NCBI RefSeq assembly: GCF_016411825.1 | Contig: NZ_JAEKMH010000001.1 | Location: forward strand, 930,001 to 994,000 | DNA: 64,000 nt | Reading direction: 5' to 3' | DNA from: Devosia sediminis | GTDB taxonomy: Bacteria > Pseudomonadota > Alphaproteobacteria > Rhizobiales > Devosiaceae | Shown here: piece by piece, positions 25,943 to 35,095 of the stretch | Layout of the letters: each line of letters starts with the position of its first letter | Numbering within the stretch: position 1 is the first letter of the stretch | Notes under the pieces: generated by a model | Databases searched by the model: none | The model's input: the letters and a program-made list of their open reading frames with translations, nothing else | What the model was told of the DNA's origin: nothing | Position numbers and translations under genes: made by a program

Positions 25943-26947
25943 TTGACTGTGTTGGTGACCGGCGCGGCCGGCTTTATCGGTTTTCACCTCAGCCGGGCGC
26001 TGCTCGAGGCGGGCCATGACGTGGTCGGGCTCGATGCACTGACCCACTATTACGACCCGGCGCTGAAGCAGACGCGGCTGGATATCCTCAGGCGCTATCC
26101 GAACTTTGCCTTCAGCGTGGCTGATCTGGCCGAGGCGGGACAAGCCGAGGCAGTGGTGGGTGCGGCAGGGGCCGACGTGGTGTTCCACATGGCCGCGCAG
26201 CCGGGCGTGCGCTACAGCATCGAGAACCCGCAGAGCTATATCCAGTCCAATATCGTGGGTACGGCCAACCTGCTCGAGGCTCTGCGCCGCCACCCGCCGC
26301 GGCACCTGATCTTTGCCTCGAGCAGTTCGGTCTATGGCGGCAATGCCAATATGCCCTATGCCGAGACGGACCGGGCGGATTCGCCGCTGTCGCTCTATGC
26401 CGCGACCAAGAAGGCGGGGGAGGCGCTGGTTCATTCCTATGCGCATCTGTGGTCGATACCCTCGACCTGCGTGCGCTTTTTCACCGTCTATGGTCCCTAT
26501 GGGCGGCCGGACATGGCGCTGTTGAAGTTTGCGCGGGCGATCGTCGCTGGCGAGCCCATCGACATCTATGGCCAGGGCCGGATGCGCCGCGACTTTACCT
26601 ATGTGGACGACCTGATCGTGGTGCTGGTGGCGCTGATGGACCGGATCCCGGTCATGGGCCAGCCGGTGGAGGGCGACAGCCTGTCGGCAGCGGCGCCGTT
26701 TCGTGCCCTCAATATCGGCGGGGGCAGGCCCGTAGAACTGATGGATTTCGTCGCCTCGCTCGAACGGGCGCTGGGCCGGAAGGCGAGGCTCAACATGCTG
26801 CCGATGCAGCCGGGTGACGTGGTCGCCACGGAGGCGGATACACGGTTGCTGCGGTCGCTTGTCGGAGAACTGCCGAAAACGCCGCTCGACATCGGCATAG
26901 ACCGGTTCGTCGACTGGTTCCGGGACTATGCCGGACCGGCGAAATGA
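25943..26947 (+). CDS. NAD-dependent epimerase, UDP-glucuronate 4-epimerase-like
   Basis: A 334-residue extended SDR. The N-terminal TGAAGFIG and HYYDPALKQTRLD match UDP-glucuronate 4-epimerases (LpsL/CapI type). The catalytic Ser is in ASSSSVYG and the Tyr and Lys in YAATKKAGEAL. Beyond it lie VRFFTVYGPYGRPDMAL and RDFTYVDDL. The position after UDP-glucose dehydrogenase supports conversion of UDP-glucuronate to UDP-galacturonate. TTG 25943 follows GGAG at 25930; ATG 25910, inside the previous gene, is an alternative start. Confidence 0.88.
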   Translation: MTVLVTGAAGFIGFHLSRALLEAGHDVVGLDALTHYYDPALKQTRLDILRRYPNFAFSVADLAEAGQAEAVVGAAGADVVFHMAAQPGVRYSIENPQSYIQSNIVGTANLLEALRRHPPRHLIFASSSSVYGGNANMPYAETDRADSPLSLYAATKKAGEALVHSYAHLWSIPSTCVRFFTVYGPYGRPDMALLKFARAIVAGEPIDIYGQGRMRRDFTYVDDLIVVLVALMDRIPVMGQPVEGDSLSAAAPFRALNIGGGRPVELMDFVASLERALGRKARLNMLPMQPGDVVATEADTRLLRSLVGELPKTPLDIGIDRFVDWFRDYAGPAK

Positions 26948-26976
26948 AAAGGGCCGCCCCGGGGGGCGGCCCTTTT
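26947..26976. terminator. Bidirectional Rho-independent terminator
   Basis: AAAAGGGCCGCC (26947-26958) pairs with its complement (26965-26976). A-runs and T-runs flank the stem, so it can stop transcription from both convergent genes; the first A overlaps the epimerase stop codon. Confidence 0.9.
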
Positions 26977-26978
26977 GC

Positions 26979-28775
26979 CTACTTGGCTTCGGCGCTCACA
27001 TTGACCTTGCCCAGGAGACTGGTCGGGTCCTGCTCGGCGGCCATGAAGTCCTCCATGGTGAGGCCCGGCTCGGTCTTGGCCTCGATGCCGATGGCCAAGG
27101 TCTTGGCATTGCCCGAGACAAAGGCGTTGATGGCCTCACCGAGCTTTGCGGCATCGGCGGCACCGGCCATCATGCTGATGACGGTGCCTTGGGCGAGACC
27201 GGCAAAGACCGGCCGCAGCGAAGCGGGATCGGCGCCCTGTTCGGCGGCCACCATGGCTATGATGATGTCCGAAAGGCCCGCATCGGTGACGTTAAGATCG
27301 AGGTCACGCACCGCCAGGCCCATGCCGGCCACCAGCGCGGTGTCCATGTCGAGCGCGAACAGGTCTTCGGTGGCATTGGTGATGGTGCCGGCCAGCATCA
27401 CCGTCGCGAGGTCGACGCCGGTCATGGAGACTTCCTCGACAGCGATGGTGCTGGTGGCTTCATCCCATGCGGCCGCCATGCGGAAGCCCGCGTCGATGTC
27501 CGTGATGCCGAGGGCCAGGAGCTGCTCGAAGGTCTCATCGCCGCTGTCGGCGGGGATTTCTGCCTGAATGTTGGCGGCGGAGACATCGAAGTCGGTGGGA
27601 ATGCCGCTGAGATATTCGGTCAGCGTCAGGTCGAACGCGCCGACCTTGGCCTGAAGACGGCTGTCGGGGGCATCTGGATCGGGCACGTCGATATCAAGGC
27701 CGGTGAGCGAGATGCCTTCCATTTCGGGAAGGAGGGCGCGAGCATTGGCCTCGAACCAGGCCTCGTCCACCTCGTCGGGGGCCGTCTCGAGCGTGGCGAT
27801 GGTCGAGGTCAGGTCCATCGGCTTGATGGTGAAGTTTTCCAGCGTCACGAAGCCATCGTCTTCGACATCGACGGTGAAGCCGTCCATGGAAATGGCCGGG
27901 TAGACGCCCGGGCTCATGGCGCCCATGGTCATGGCTTCGACGGCAAAGGTCATGGCGCGGCCGTCTTCGTCGACGCCGTCGCAGGCGAAGCCGTCAAACG
28001 CGACTTCCGAGGTCTCGAAGGCAGTCAGGATGTCGGCATACATCTTGAGGAAGCGGCCGGTCAGGGCCGGGTCCGTCATTTCCGGATCGTCTTCCACGGC
28101 CTGGGCAATGGCCATCATTTCGCCGAATGAGGTTTTGAGCGGGCGCGCCTTGAATTCGGCTCCGGTGACGCCGCCAATGGTGCAGGAGACGTCTTCAGCT
28201 TCCATGCTGCCGCCCTCGGAGACGAGGTCGGTATAGATGACTTCGAGTTCGGTCTGGCCGCCGTGATCGACGAGACCATAGACGCCGAGCAGCCCACCGA
28301 TATCGAGGTTGGATGCGGACATGGCGCCGAAATCAACGGCTGCGTCGTCGGCCGCAAGATTGATGCTGCCCAGGCTAACGCCTGCCGCCTTGCCATCAAC
28401 GACATTGTCGAGCACGAGATCGGAGAAGGTCACCGTCGCTTCCTGCGGGCCGTCAGCGGTTTCGGAGCTGACGCTGACGATGATCTCGGGCACGGAAATG
28501 CTGGTGGCATCCAGCTCGGCGAGGCTGGCGGCGTGGTCGACGATATTGCCGCTCAGGATTTCGGTCAGCACCTCGTTGGAAAGGCTGGAATCCACGGCGT
28601 CGATGGTGGGAATCGAAATCGAATATTCGAACTCGGGGGTGGCTGCGGTGCTGGACGTCGCGGCCGGCTTGGTCTTTTCCTTGGCAATGACTGCGGTGGC
28701 GGGCAGAGCCGTGCCGAGGAGGCAAAGGGTTGCGATCGCCGACAGGTGCCGGCGGCTATTGTTGCGGAACAACAT
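26979..28775 (-). CDS. Secreted acidic protein of unknown function
   Basis: I do not recognise the family. The 598-residue product has a signal peptide (basic start MLFRNNSRRHL, hydrophobic core, then ATAVIAKE) and a strongly acidic mature part. The mature part repeats segments of the form S-x-[LI]-x-[LV]-x-D-[IVL], consistent with stacked beta strands; examples are ISLTGLDIDVPDPDAP and VRDLDLNVTDAGLS. Alternating Ala-rich helices lie between. There are two Cys residues, in the middle of the protein. It is exported to the periplasm or outer membrane. ATG 28775 has GGGAGA upstream; the longer frame to 28805 starts at a weaker site. The gene for another unknown secreted protein lies directly upstream. 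Confidence 0.7.
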   Translation of the reverse strand: MLFRNNSRRHLSAIATLCLLGTALPATAVIAKEKTKPAATSSTAATPEFEYSISIPTIDAVDSSLSNEVLTEILSGNIVDHAASLAELDATSISVPEIIVSVSSETADGPQEATVTFSDLVLDNVVDGKAAGVSLGSINLAADDAAVDFGAMSASNLDIGGLLGVYGLVDHGGQTELEVIYTDLVSEGGSMEAEDVSCTIGGVTGAEFKARPLKTSFGEMMAIAQAVEDDPEMTDPALTGRFLKMYADILTAFETSEVAFDGFACDGVDEDGRAMTFAVEAMTMGAMSPGVYPAISMDGFTVDVEDDGFVTLENFTIKPMDLTSTIATLETAPDEVDEAWFEANARALLPEMEGISLTGLDIDVPDPDAPDSRLQAKVGAFDLTLTEYLSGIPTDFDVSAANIQAEIPADSGDETFEQLLALGITDIDAGFRMAAAWDEATSTIAVEEVSMTGVDLATVMLAGTITNATEDLFALDMDTALVAGMGLAVRDLDLNVTDAGLSDIIIAMVAAEQGADPASLRPVFAGLAQGTVISMMAGAADAAKLGEAINAFVSGNAKTLAIGIEAKTEPGLTMEDFMAAEQDPTSLLGKVNVSAEAK

Positions 28776-28943
28776 GGTTTTCTCCCGTTCCATGCCTGGT
28801 GGCATCCGGGCCTGAGCCCAGGATCATTCAAGTGGAACAAGTACAGGCCCGCGCCCGATTGTGCAATTCACAGGGGGCCTGTCTGGCAGGCGCGGCGGCG
28901 AAAGGGATGTTGTCGGATGGCCGGCGCTTATGCGCGGGCGGCG

Positions 28944-29912
28944 TCAGTACACCGTGGTCAGGACTTCGATTTCGCGCGGGCTGCCGGGCTGGACCTGAAT
29001 TTCTCGGTTGTAGACCTGGTCGCCCAGCTTGGCGAGGACGAGATATTCCCCTTCGGAGAGCACCGTCGAGGGGAAGGCGCCGCGTTCGGCAAAGATCGTG
29101 GCGCCGTCGCCGGTCTTGACGGTCCATTCGACGTCGGCAATGGCCTCTCCGCCCTCCTCGGACACCAGCTTGAAGGAAACTTCGGCGGCGTGGTGATAGA
29201 GCGTCGCATCGGTCAACTGGCCGGCCTCGACCCGCAAATCGGCGCGCACGACGGCGTTGATCGGCCCGAAGCGGGAGACGATGTGATAGGTGCCGGCATT
29301 GAGCGTGACGATCTCGTTGGGCGGCAGGCTGTCGGCAACGAGGGCGCGATCGGCTTCCGGGCCGGCGGTGTAGATGTCGAAGTGAAGGAGCGCGGGCGAG
29401 ATCGGAATATCTCCGGTGACCGCTGAATTGAGCCGCAGAGCGCCGGCGTCGAGCACGACATCGTGGGTGTTGGGGCCAGGAACGACGCTAAGAGGTTCGC
29501 TCACCTGGGCGCGACCGTAGGCCGCGTGAACGACATAACTGCCCGGCGCCAATTCCAGCGCGGCGGTGCCGGCATCGGCCTTGGCGATCAGGGCCATCTC
29601 GCCGGTGGCGTCAGGCTCGTCGTCGAAGATGCGCCAGACCACGCCTTCGGGAATGGTCGACCCATCCTGGGTGATACGGGCGGTCAGCGTCACCGGCTGC
29701 GGCACATCGGTCAAGGCGGCAATGGCATCGGTCGCGGCCGTCGGCTCGGCGGGGGTGGCGGCGGGCGTGGTTGCGGCATCGCGATCCGGCCGGGGCCGGG
29801 GCAAAGGCGGGATTTCCGCGCTGTCCTGGGCATAGGTGGCGGCCGTGGGCAGGACCGTCACGAAGGCGGCCAGAAGGCTCATGAGGATCGCAATATGCCT
29901 GGCCGAACGCAT
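28944..29912 (-). CDS. Secreted protein with beta-rich repeats, unknown function
   Basis: The 322-residue product has a signal peptide (MRSARHIAILMSLLAAFVTV, cleavage near TYAQ), then a Pro/Ala/Thr-rich linker. Beyond it, two to three beta-rich modules each carry a Gly-x-Tyr turn: APGSYVVHAAYG, NAGTYHIVSRFG and SEGEYLVLAKLGDQ. These look like carboxypeptidase-regulatory or PEGA-type domains, which bind envelope components. I do not recognise a named family. ATG 29912 has GGAG upstream. It is transcribed in the same direction as the acidic secreted protein, 168 bases ahead of it. Confidence 0.75.
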   Translation of the reverse strand: MRSARHIAILMSLLAAFVTVLPTAATYAQDSAEIPPLPRPRPDRDAATTPAATPAEPTAATDAIAALTDVPQPVTLTARITQDGSTIPEGVVWRIFDDEPDATGEMALIAKADAGTAALELAPGSYVVHAAYGRAQVSEPLSVVPGPNTHDVVLDAGALRLNSAVTGDIPISPALLHFDIYTAGPEADRALVADSLPPNEIVTLNAGTYHIVSRFGPINAVVRADLRVEAGQLTDATLYHHAAEVSFKLVSEEGGEAIADVEWTVKTGDGATIFAERGAFPSTVLSEGEYLVLAKLGDQVYNREIQVQPGSPREIEVLTTVY

Positions 29913-30101
29913 GGGGTCTCCGGGTGCCACATCGGTATTCACGACCCGACTCTCCGGTGCAAGTAGGTCATGATTGGGGAAAAGCTGTGTCACAACGGAC
30001 GCGGTTTTGAAACCGCCCGGCACCTGAACCCAGCATTTTTTGCCGCCGGAACTGGCTTCGGTCGCGAGCGGAGATTAAACGGGTGGGCAAAGGAGTGCCA
30101 T

Positions 30102-30689
30102 ATGCCTGCCAATCCAGCCCTGCGCGATTACCTGCTCACGCGTCGTTCGGTGGGTCCCGCCTTTCTCAAGGAACCGGGGCCGAATGCCGAGGAGCTGCAG
30201 ACCATCCTCACCATCGCCACCCGCGTGCCGGATCATGGGAAGCTGACGCCATGGCGGCTGGTGGTGATTGAGGGCGAGGCACGCCACCTCGCTGGAGAGG
30301 CGCTGGCCTCCATCGCCGCGCGTAAAAATCCCGCGCTCGACGCGGCAGGTCTCGATATCGAGCGGCAGCGGTTTCTGCCCGTGCCGCTGACCATCGGGGT
30401 CATTTCCGCGCCCAAGCCCAGCGAGAAGGCGCCGGAGATCGAACAGGTCCTGTCGGCCGGCAATGTCGCCTTCAACCTAGTGCATGCCGCGCATGCACTG
30501 GGCTTTGCGGCGAGCTGGGTGACGCGCTGGTACAGCTTCGATGCCGAAGCCGCCGCCATGCTGGGCGCCGGGCCGGGTGAACGCTTCGTCGGCTTCGTGC
30601 ATATCGGGACGCCCGCCATCGTGCCCGAGGACCGGCCGCGGCCCGATCTGGACGCGGTGGTGTCGCGCTGGGCGCCCACGCAAGGTTGA
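30102..30689 (+). CDS. Nitroreductase family protein (YdjA-like)
   Basis: A 195-residue FMN oxidoreductase. The N-terminal YLLTRRSVGPAFLKEPGP carries the Arg-Arg-Ser FMN-phosphate site. RVPDHGKLTPWRLVVIEG is the RxPDHGxxxPWR block of the YdjA branch, and GFAASWVTRWYS precedes the last FMN site. The short length matches YdjA rather than NfsB. It should use NAD(P)H to reduce nitro or quinone compounds; the substrate is unknown. AAGGAG precedes ATG 30102. Confidence 0.9.
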   Translation: MPANPALRDYLLTRRSVGPAFLKEPGPNAEELQTILTIATRVPDHGKLTPWRLVVIEGEARHLAGEALASIAARKNPALDAAGLDIERQRFLPVPLTIGVISAPKPSEKAPEIEQVLSAGNVAFNLVHAAHALGFAASWVTRWYSFDAEAAAMLGAGPGERFVGFVHIGTPAIVPEDRPRPDLDAVVSRWAPTQG

Positions 30690-30752
30690 TAGAGCGCTGC
30701 GTCGCCAAAGTGTTAAGATTCGGGAATTGATTCTCTATGCGGAAGGCCCCGC

Positions 30753-31550
30753 ATGGGTGTGCAGCCCGTTTCCATATCGCAGAGCCTGGCCAATGCCCTG
30801 ACCGCCGCGGGTAACCGCAGCGGGGTGGATTTCGGCTATCTGCTGCAGACGGCGATCCGCGAAAGCAGCCTCAACCCGGAAGCGCGCGCCAGCACGTCCT
30901 CGGCGGTCGGGCTGTTCCAGTTCCTCGAAGGCACCTGGCTGCAGGTGATGAAGGAGGAGGGGCCGCGGCTGGGCTACCAGTCCTACGCGGATCAGATTTC
31001 ACGCACCGGGGACGGCGACTATGTGGTCACCGATCCGGGCAAGCGCTCGCAGATCCTGGCGCTGCGCGAGAACCCCGAGATCGCGTCCGACCTTGCCGCG
31101 GCGTTTACGCGGTCCAATGGCGAATACCTGCGCTCGGTGTTCGGGCGGATGCCTAGTGCCGGCGAACTTTATATCGCGCATTTCCTGGGGGCGCAGGGCG
31201 CCGAGAAGATGTTCCGGGCCGGGCTCGACAATCCCGACCAACTCGCGGTGGGGCTGTTTCCGCGCCAGGCCAATGCCAACCGAGCCATCTTCTATGACCG
31301 CGAGGGGCAGGCCCGCACGATCCGGCAGGTCTATCAGGTGCTGGTCGCCAAGCATGAGGGCGGCAACCCCGCCTTTTCGGCGCAGCAGATGACGGGCGAG
31401 TCCGTGACCCCCGAGCCGGTGCCGGTGGTGCCGTCGCGCTTTTCCGAGGAGAACATGTCGTTTACCGGACTTTTCCGCACCGAACCGGAACCAGCGGCCG
31501 AGGACGCACAGCCGGGCAGCGCGTTCTTCACGCAGCTTTATGCCCAATAG
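30753..31550 (+). CDS. Lytic transglycosylase-like SLT domain protein
   Basis: A 265-residue protein with a soluble-lytic-transglycosylase domain in the first half: catalytic Glu37 in AIRESSLNPEA, then SSAVGLFQFLEGTWLQ. The Gly-Leu-Phe-Gln-Phe is the family GLMQ-type motif. The second half has further helices and a proline-rich tail. No signal peptide is visible, so export may be by another route or the enzyme may act with flagella-like machinery, as in FlgJ-like proteins. It cleaves the glycan strands of peptidoglycan. Confidence 0.85.
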   Translation: MGVQPVSISQSLANALTAAGNRSGVDFGYLLQTAIRESSLNPEARASTSSAVGLFQFLEGTWLQVMKEEGPRLGYQSYADQISRTGDGDYVVTDPGKRSQILALRENPEIASDLAAAFTRSNGEYLRSVFGRMPSAGELYIAHFLGAQGAEKMFRAGLDNPDQLAVGLFPRQANANRAIFYDREGQARTIRQVYQVLVAKHEGGNPAFSAQQMTGESVTPEPVPVVPSRFSEENMSFTGLFRTEPEPAAEDAQPGSAFFTQLYAQ

Positions 31551-31649
31551 CGGCCGGATTGATAAAATGCGGAGCTATTGACTGGCACAGGCGTTAACTT
31601 TTGGACGGCAGAGTGTTGCCATCTCGCGCGGATAGCGCCGGAGGAACAA

Positions 31650-31793
31650 ATGCAGCGTATCGACACAATCAAACACCGCACCATCTCCGTGCCACGCGGA
31701 TGGTATGTGCTGGGTCTGGCGGCGCTGTCCTGGGCCCTGGTGATTGCCGGTGGAACCGCTGTCACTTCGAGTGTGACCCTGCTGCTGGGCTAG
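31650..31793 (+). CDS. Small single-helix membrane protein
   Basis: A 47-residue product: a basic N-terminus (MQRIDTIKHRTISVPR) and one membrane helix (WYVLGLAALSWALVIAGG). GAGGAA stands ahead of ATG 31650, which supports expression. No family is recognised. It lies between the transglycosylase and DUF2336 genes. Confidence 0.5.
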   Translation: MQRIDTIKHRTISVPRGWYVLGLAALSWALVIAGGTAVTSSVTLLLG

Positions 31794-31897
31794 AATGTGG
31801 CGAACGCCAATCCTTACCGCCCTGCCTCCCCGTTATGGTGAACCGTTCCTTAAGCACTGACCAATAGGGTGATTTCCGCCAGTGTGCGGAGATAGTC

Positions 31898-33097
31898 ATG
31901 ATTGAGTACAGCGCGTTTTCCAAGCTTTCGCAATCGAGCGACAGCGATGCGCGTGGACATGCGGCGCATCTGGCGGCACTGGCCTACCTCCAGCACAAGG
32001 GGCCGGCCGACGAACAGGCGGCGCTCTATGCGGCGCTGATCTCATTTCTCGACGACCCGTCCATAAAGGTGCGAGCGGCGCTGGCCTATGGTCTGCTGCA
32101 TTCGGCGGAAGCGCCGCGCCCGGTCATTCTGTCGCTGCTGCGGGACAGTCCGATCATTGCGCGGGCCGTGCTGCAGTATTCGCCTGTCCTCGTCGATGCG
32201 GACATGGTGCCGCTGGCTCGCAATGCGGACAGTGCAACGCTGATCGCCATTGCCCAGCGTGCCAGCCTTTCGCCGCGGCTTGCGGAAATCCTGATCGGCC
32301 GCGGCGATCGCAGCCTGACGCTGCGCGTGCTGCAGCGGCCGGGGCAGGTGCTTGGCGAACAAATTCTGCTGCAACTGGCGCAGGAGCAGGGCGAGGACGC
32401 GCAGATACGGGGGGCGCTGCTGGCGCTCGATACCCTGCCGGACCGGGCCAGGCTGCACCTTGTCAGCCTCGCCACCGAGGCCCTGCGCTTGTGCCGCCTG
32501 GTCAAGGGCGCGCTGGCGCCGGACCGGCTGGAGCGGCTGCTGCGGGATGGCAAGGATTCGGCGCTGGCGACGATCGGCGAGACCGCCTCGGACGCGCAGC
32601 GCGACAAGTTCGTCGAGGACCTGGTCGGCTCGGACCGCATGAACATGCGCATCCTGCTCCATTCCATCGCCACCGGGCGGGTCATGTTTTTCTCGGCGTG
32701 TCTCGCCAACCTGTCGGGCAGCTCGCGGGACAAGGTGCTGGGCCTGCTCGAACATGGCAGCCGTGCTGCCATCGGCGCGCTGATGGTGCGCTGCCGGATC
32801 GAGCCTGCCCTGGGACGCCTACTGGTGCGGATGGTGCTGCATGCGCGCAGTGCCGACCTGCTCGACGACCTAGCAGCCCGGCACTATGTGGTTACGGCGC
32901 TGACCGAGGAACTGCTTGCCGAATATGACGGCGACATTCCCGCCGAGCTCGAAGAGGCCTTTGCCTATCTGGGCGAACAGAATGTGCGGCTTGCCCGCAA
33001 GGCGGCGCGGGGCGTGCTTTCCGCCTTTGCCGCGTCCAGCACGGCGAGCCTTGCCCTGCCGTCACCAGCGCCGCAACTGGAATTGCCGGCGGCCTAG
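31898..33097 (+). CDS. DUF2336 domain protein
   Basis: A 399-residue, almost wholly helical protein with HEAT-like repeats, for example DEQAALYAALISFLDDPSIK and VRAALAYGLLHSA. This is the DUF2336 family, common in alphaproteobacteria. Some members act in stalk or motility signalling, but the family has no assigned biochemical role. There is no signal peptide or membrane segment. The stop overlaps the convergent nadK stop by 4 bases. ATG 31898 was taken as the longest start; ribosome-site support is moderate. Confidence 0.82.
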   Translation: MIEYSAFSKLSQSSDSDARGHAAHLAALAYLQHKGPADEQAALYAALISFLDDPSIKVRAALAYGLLHSAEAPRPVILSLLRDSPIIARAVLQYSPVLVDADMVPLARNADSATLIAIAQRASLSPRLAEILIGRGDRSLTLRVLQRPGQVLGEQILLQLAQEQGEDAQIRGALLALDTLPDRARLHLVSLATEALRLCRLVKGALAPDRLERLLRDGKDSALATIGETASDAQRDKFVEDLVGSDRMNMRILLHSIATGRVMFFSACLANLSGSSRDKVLGLLEHGSRAAIGALMVRCRIEPALGRLLVRMVLHARSADLLDDLAARHYVVTALTEELLAEYDGDIPAELEEAFAYLGEQNVRLARKAARGVLSAFAASSTASLALPSPAPQLELPAA

Positions 33098-33855
33098 AAG
33101 CGAAACTGCTCGCTCAGCACCCGCTCCTCGAGCGTGGTGCCCGGATCGAACAGCAGGGTGACGCCGTGGCTGCGGTCCTCGGTAACGGTGACTTCCAGCA
33201 CATCCTTGAATTCCACATTGTCGGCCACTGCACTCACCGGGCGCTTTTCCGCTTCCCGGGTGACGAACTTGACGGCTGCCCGATTGGACAGGATGGCGCC
33301 GCGCCAGCGGCGGGGGCGGAAGGGGGAGATCGGCGTCAGGGCCAGCAGCGGCGCCTCGATGGGCAGGATGGGGCCGTGTGCGGAGAGATTATAGGCGGTT
33401 GAACCGGCCGGCGTCGCGAGCAGCGCGCCGTCGCAGATCAGTTCATCGAGCCGGACTTCGCCATCGACGATGATCTGCAGCTTGGCCGCCTGATAGGTCG
33501 AGCGGAACAGCGAGACTTCGTTGATGGCGAGCGCCGTGCGCGTCTGGCCCGAGGCGTCGAGCACCGTCATGGCCAAGGGGTAGATGACCGTGCGCTGGCT
33601 GGCCTGCAAGCGGTCGATGAGGCGCGCTTCGCTATAGGGGTTCATCAGGAACCCGACGGAGCCGAAATTCATGCCATAGACCGGCTTGCCGGTGCCAAGG
33701 ACACGATGCAGCGTCTGCAGCATCAAGCCGTCGCCGCCCAGGGCAATGACCGCATCGGCCGTGTCCAGATCCGCTTCCCCGTAGAGCCGGCGCAGCCGCG
33801 CCGCTGCGTCCTGGGCCGCCGGAGTTTCGTTGGTCACGACGCAGATAGTGTTCAT
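33094..33855 (-). CDS. nadK: NAD kinase
   Basis: A 253-residue enzyme that phosphorylates NAD+ to NADP+ with ATP or polyphosphate. The family motif GGDG is at 40-43 (ALGGDGLMLQ). NE at the start of the conserved strand (AINEVSL) and TPAGSTAYNLSAHGPI provide the substrate site. The length is that of the alphaproteobacterial form. ATG 33855 has AAGGA upstream. It is divergent from cysD. Confidence 0.95.
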   Translation of the reverse strand: MNTICVVTNETPAAQDAAARLRRLYGEADLDTADAVIALGGDGLMLQTLHRVLGTGKPVYGMNFGSVGFLMNPYSEARLIDRLQASQRTVIYPLAMTVLDASGQTRTALAINEVSLFRSTYQAAKLQIIVDGEVRLDELICDGALLATPAGSTAYNLSAHGPILPIEAPLLALTPISPFRPRRWRGAILSNRAAVKFVTREAEKRPVSAVADNVEFKDVLEVTVTEDRSHGVTLLFDPGTTLEERVLSEQFRF

Positions 33856-34184
33856 GCGGCCCGGTCCTTGCGACTGACATGTCGGCCGCCTGCGTAACAC
33901 GGGACGGAATGGCTCGCCAGCGCGGCGGCTCCCCGGCAGCCGGCGCCGTGAGGGGAAGAGGCGGGAACTTTTTTTCTCCCGGATACCGCAGTCGCGCATC
34001 GGTCGAACCGGCTGAAGCGGGCTTGATGGTGCGGTTTCATAGCCAGCGTTCCTGCGAAGGCAAATTTGCCTCAACTGCCCGTATTGCCGGGCTTTTTCGC
34101 GGTTTCCGGCTTGCTGGAGCGGGGTGAGGAAAGGTACGAAATGGCCCTGTTGCCACGCGTGTGGCCCTATGCCGGATCGGGACC
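33856..34184. promoter_or_regulatory. 329-base intergenic region, nadK / cysD, with a 14-bp palindrome
   Basis: No gene is seen. A perfect palindrome AGGCAAATTTGCCT lies at 34058-34071, about 115 bases before the cysD start; it could be an operator for the sulfate genes. A T-run at 33970-33976 follows a GC-rich stretch. Confidence 0.4.
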
Positions 34185-35093
34185 TTGAACCAAAGTCGAT
34201 TGACGCATCTGCAAGCACTCGAAGCTGAGAGCATCGAGATCCTGCGCGAAGTAGCGGCCAGCTTCGAGCGGCCGGTGATGATGTATTCCATCGGCAAGGA
34301 TTCGAGCGTGCTGCTGCATCTGGCGCGCAAGGCGTTCTTTCCCAGCAAGATCCCGTTTCCGCTGCTGCATGTGGACACCACGTTCAAGTTCAAGGAAATG
34401 ATCGCTTTCCGCGACAAGACGGCGGCGGATTATGGCTTCGACCTGATCAGCCACACCAATCCCGATGGCGTGCGGGACAATATCAACCCGTTCACGCATG
34501 GCTCGTCGCGCTATACCGACATCATGAAAACCCAGGCGCTGCGACAGGCGCTCAATGCCGGTCGCTATGACGCGGCCATTGGCGGCGCCCGTCGGGACGA
34601 GGAAAAGTCGCGCGCCAAGGAGCGCGTCTTCTCGCATCGCAATGCGGCCCATGCCTGGGACCCGAAGAACCAGCGCCCCGAACTCTGGCGCACGTTTAAT
34701 GCCCGCCTCAATCCGGGCGAGAGCATGCGCGTGTTTCCGATTTCCAATTGGACCGAGCTCGACGTCTGGACCTATATCTATTCGGAAGGCATTCCGATCG
34801 TGCCGCTCTATTTTGCCAAGCCGCGTGCGGTGGTGGAGCGCTCGGGCACGCTGATCATGGTCGACGACGAGCGGTTGCCACTCAATCCCGGCGAAACGCC
34901 GCGAGAGGAAACGGTGCGGTTCCGTACCCTCGGTTGCTACCCGCTGACCGGGGCCATCCGGTCCAATGCGGCCGACCTGCCGTCGATCATCATGGAAATG
35001 CAGGCCAGCCGCACCTCGGAGCGGGAAGGCCGGCTCATCGATTCCGACTCCGTCGGCTCGATGGAGAAGAAGAAGCAGGAAGGCTATTTCTGA
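34185..35093 (+). CDS. cysD: Sulfate adenylyltransferase subunit 2
   Basis: A 302-residue ATP-PPi lyase-type subunit of the sulfurylase that makes adenosine 5'-phosphosulfate. It has the N-terminal [21 protein letters not shown], the PP-loop [13 protein letters not shown], the PAPS-reductase-like [11 protein letters not shown], the block [15 protein letters not shown] and the C-terminal [17 protein letters not shown] 34185 has GGATCGGGA just upstream; a GTG at 34161 is in frame. The next gene, cysNC, starts two bases after the stop, so the two are co-translated. The substrates are ATP and sulfate. Confidence 0.95.
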   Translation: MNQSRLTHLQALEAESIEILREVAASFERPVMMYSIGKDSSVLLHLARKAFFPSKIPFPLLHVDTTFKFKEMIAFRDKTAADYGFDLISHTNPDGVRDNINPFTHGSSRYTDIMKTQALRQALNAGRYDAAIGGARRDEEKSRAKERVFSHRNAAHAWDPKNQRPELWRTFNARLNPGESMRVFPISNWTELDVWTYIYSEGIPIVPLYFAKPRAVVERSGTLIMVDDERLPLNPGETPREETVRFRTLGCYPLTGAIRSNAADLPSIIMEMQASRTSEREGRLIDSDSVGSMEKKKQEGYF

Positions 35094-35095
35094 GA

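Noticed and set aside
34130..34184. A SAM-type riboswitch before cysD
   Set aside because: The region lacks a recognisable conserved core, and the stems I could draw were short and not convincing.
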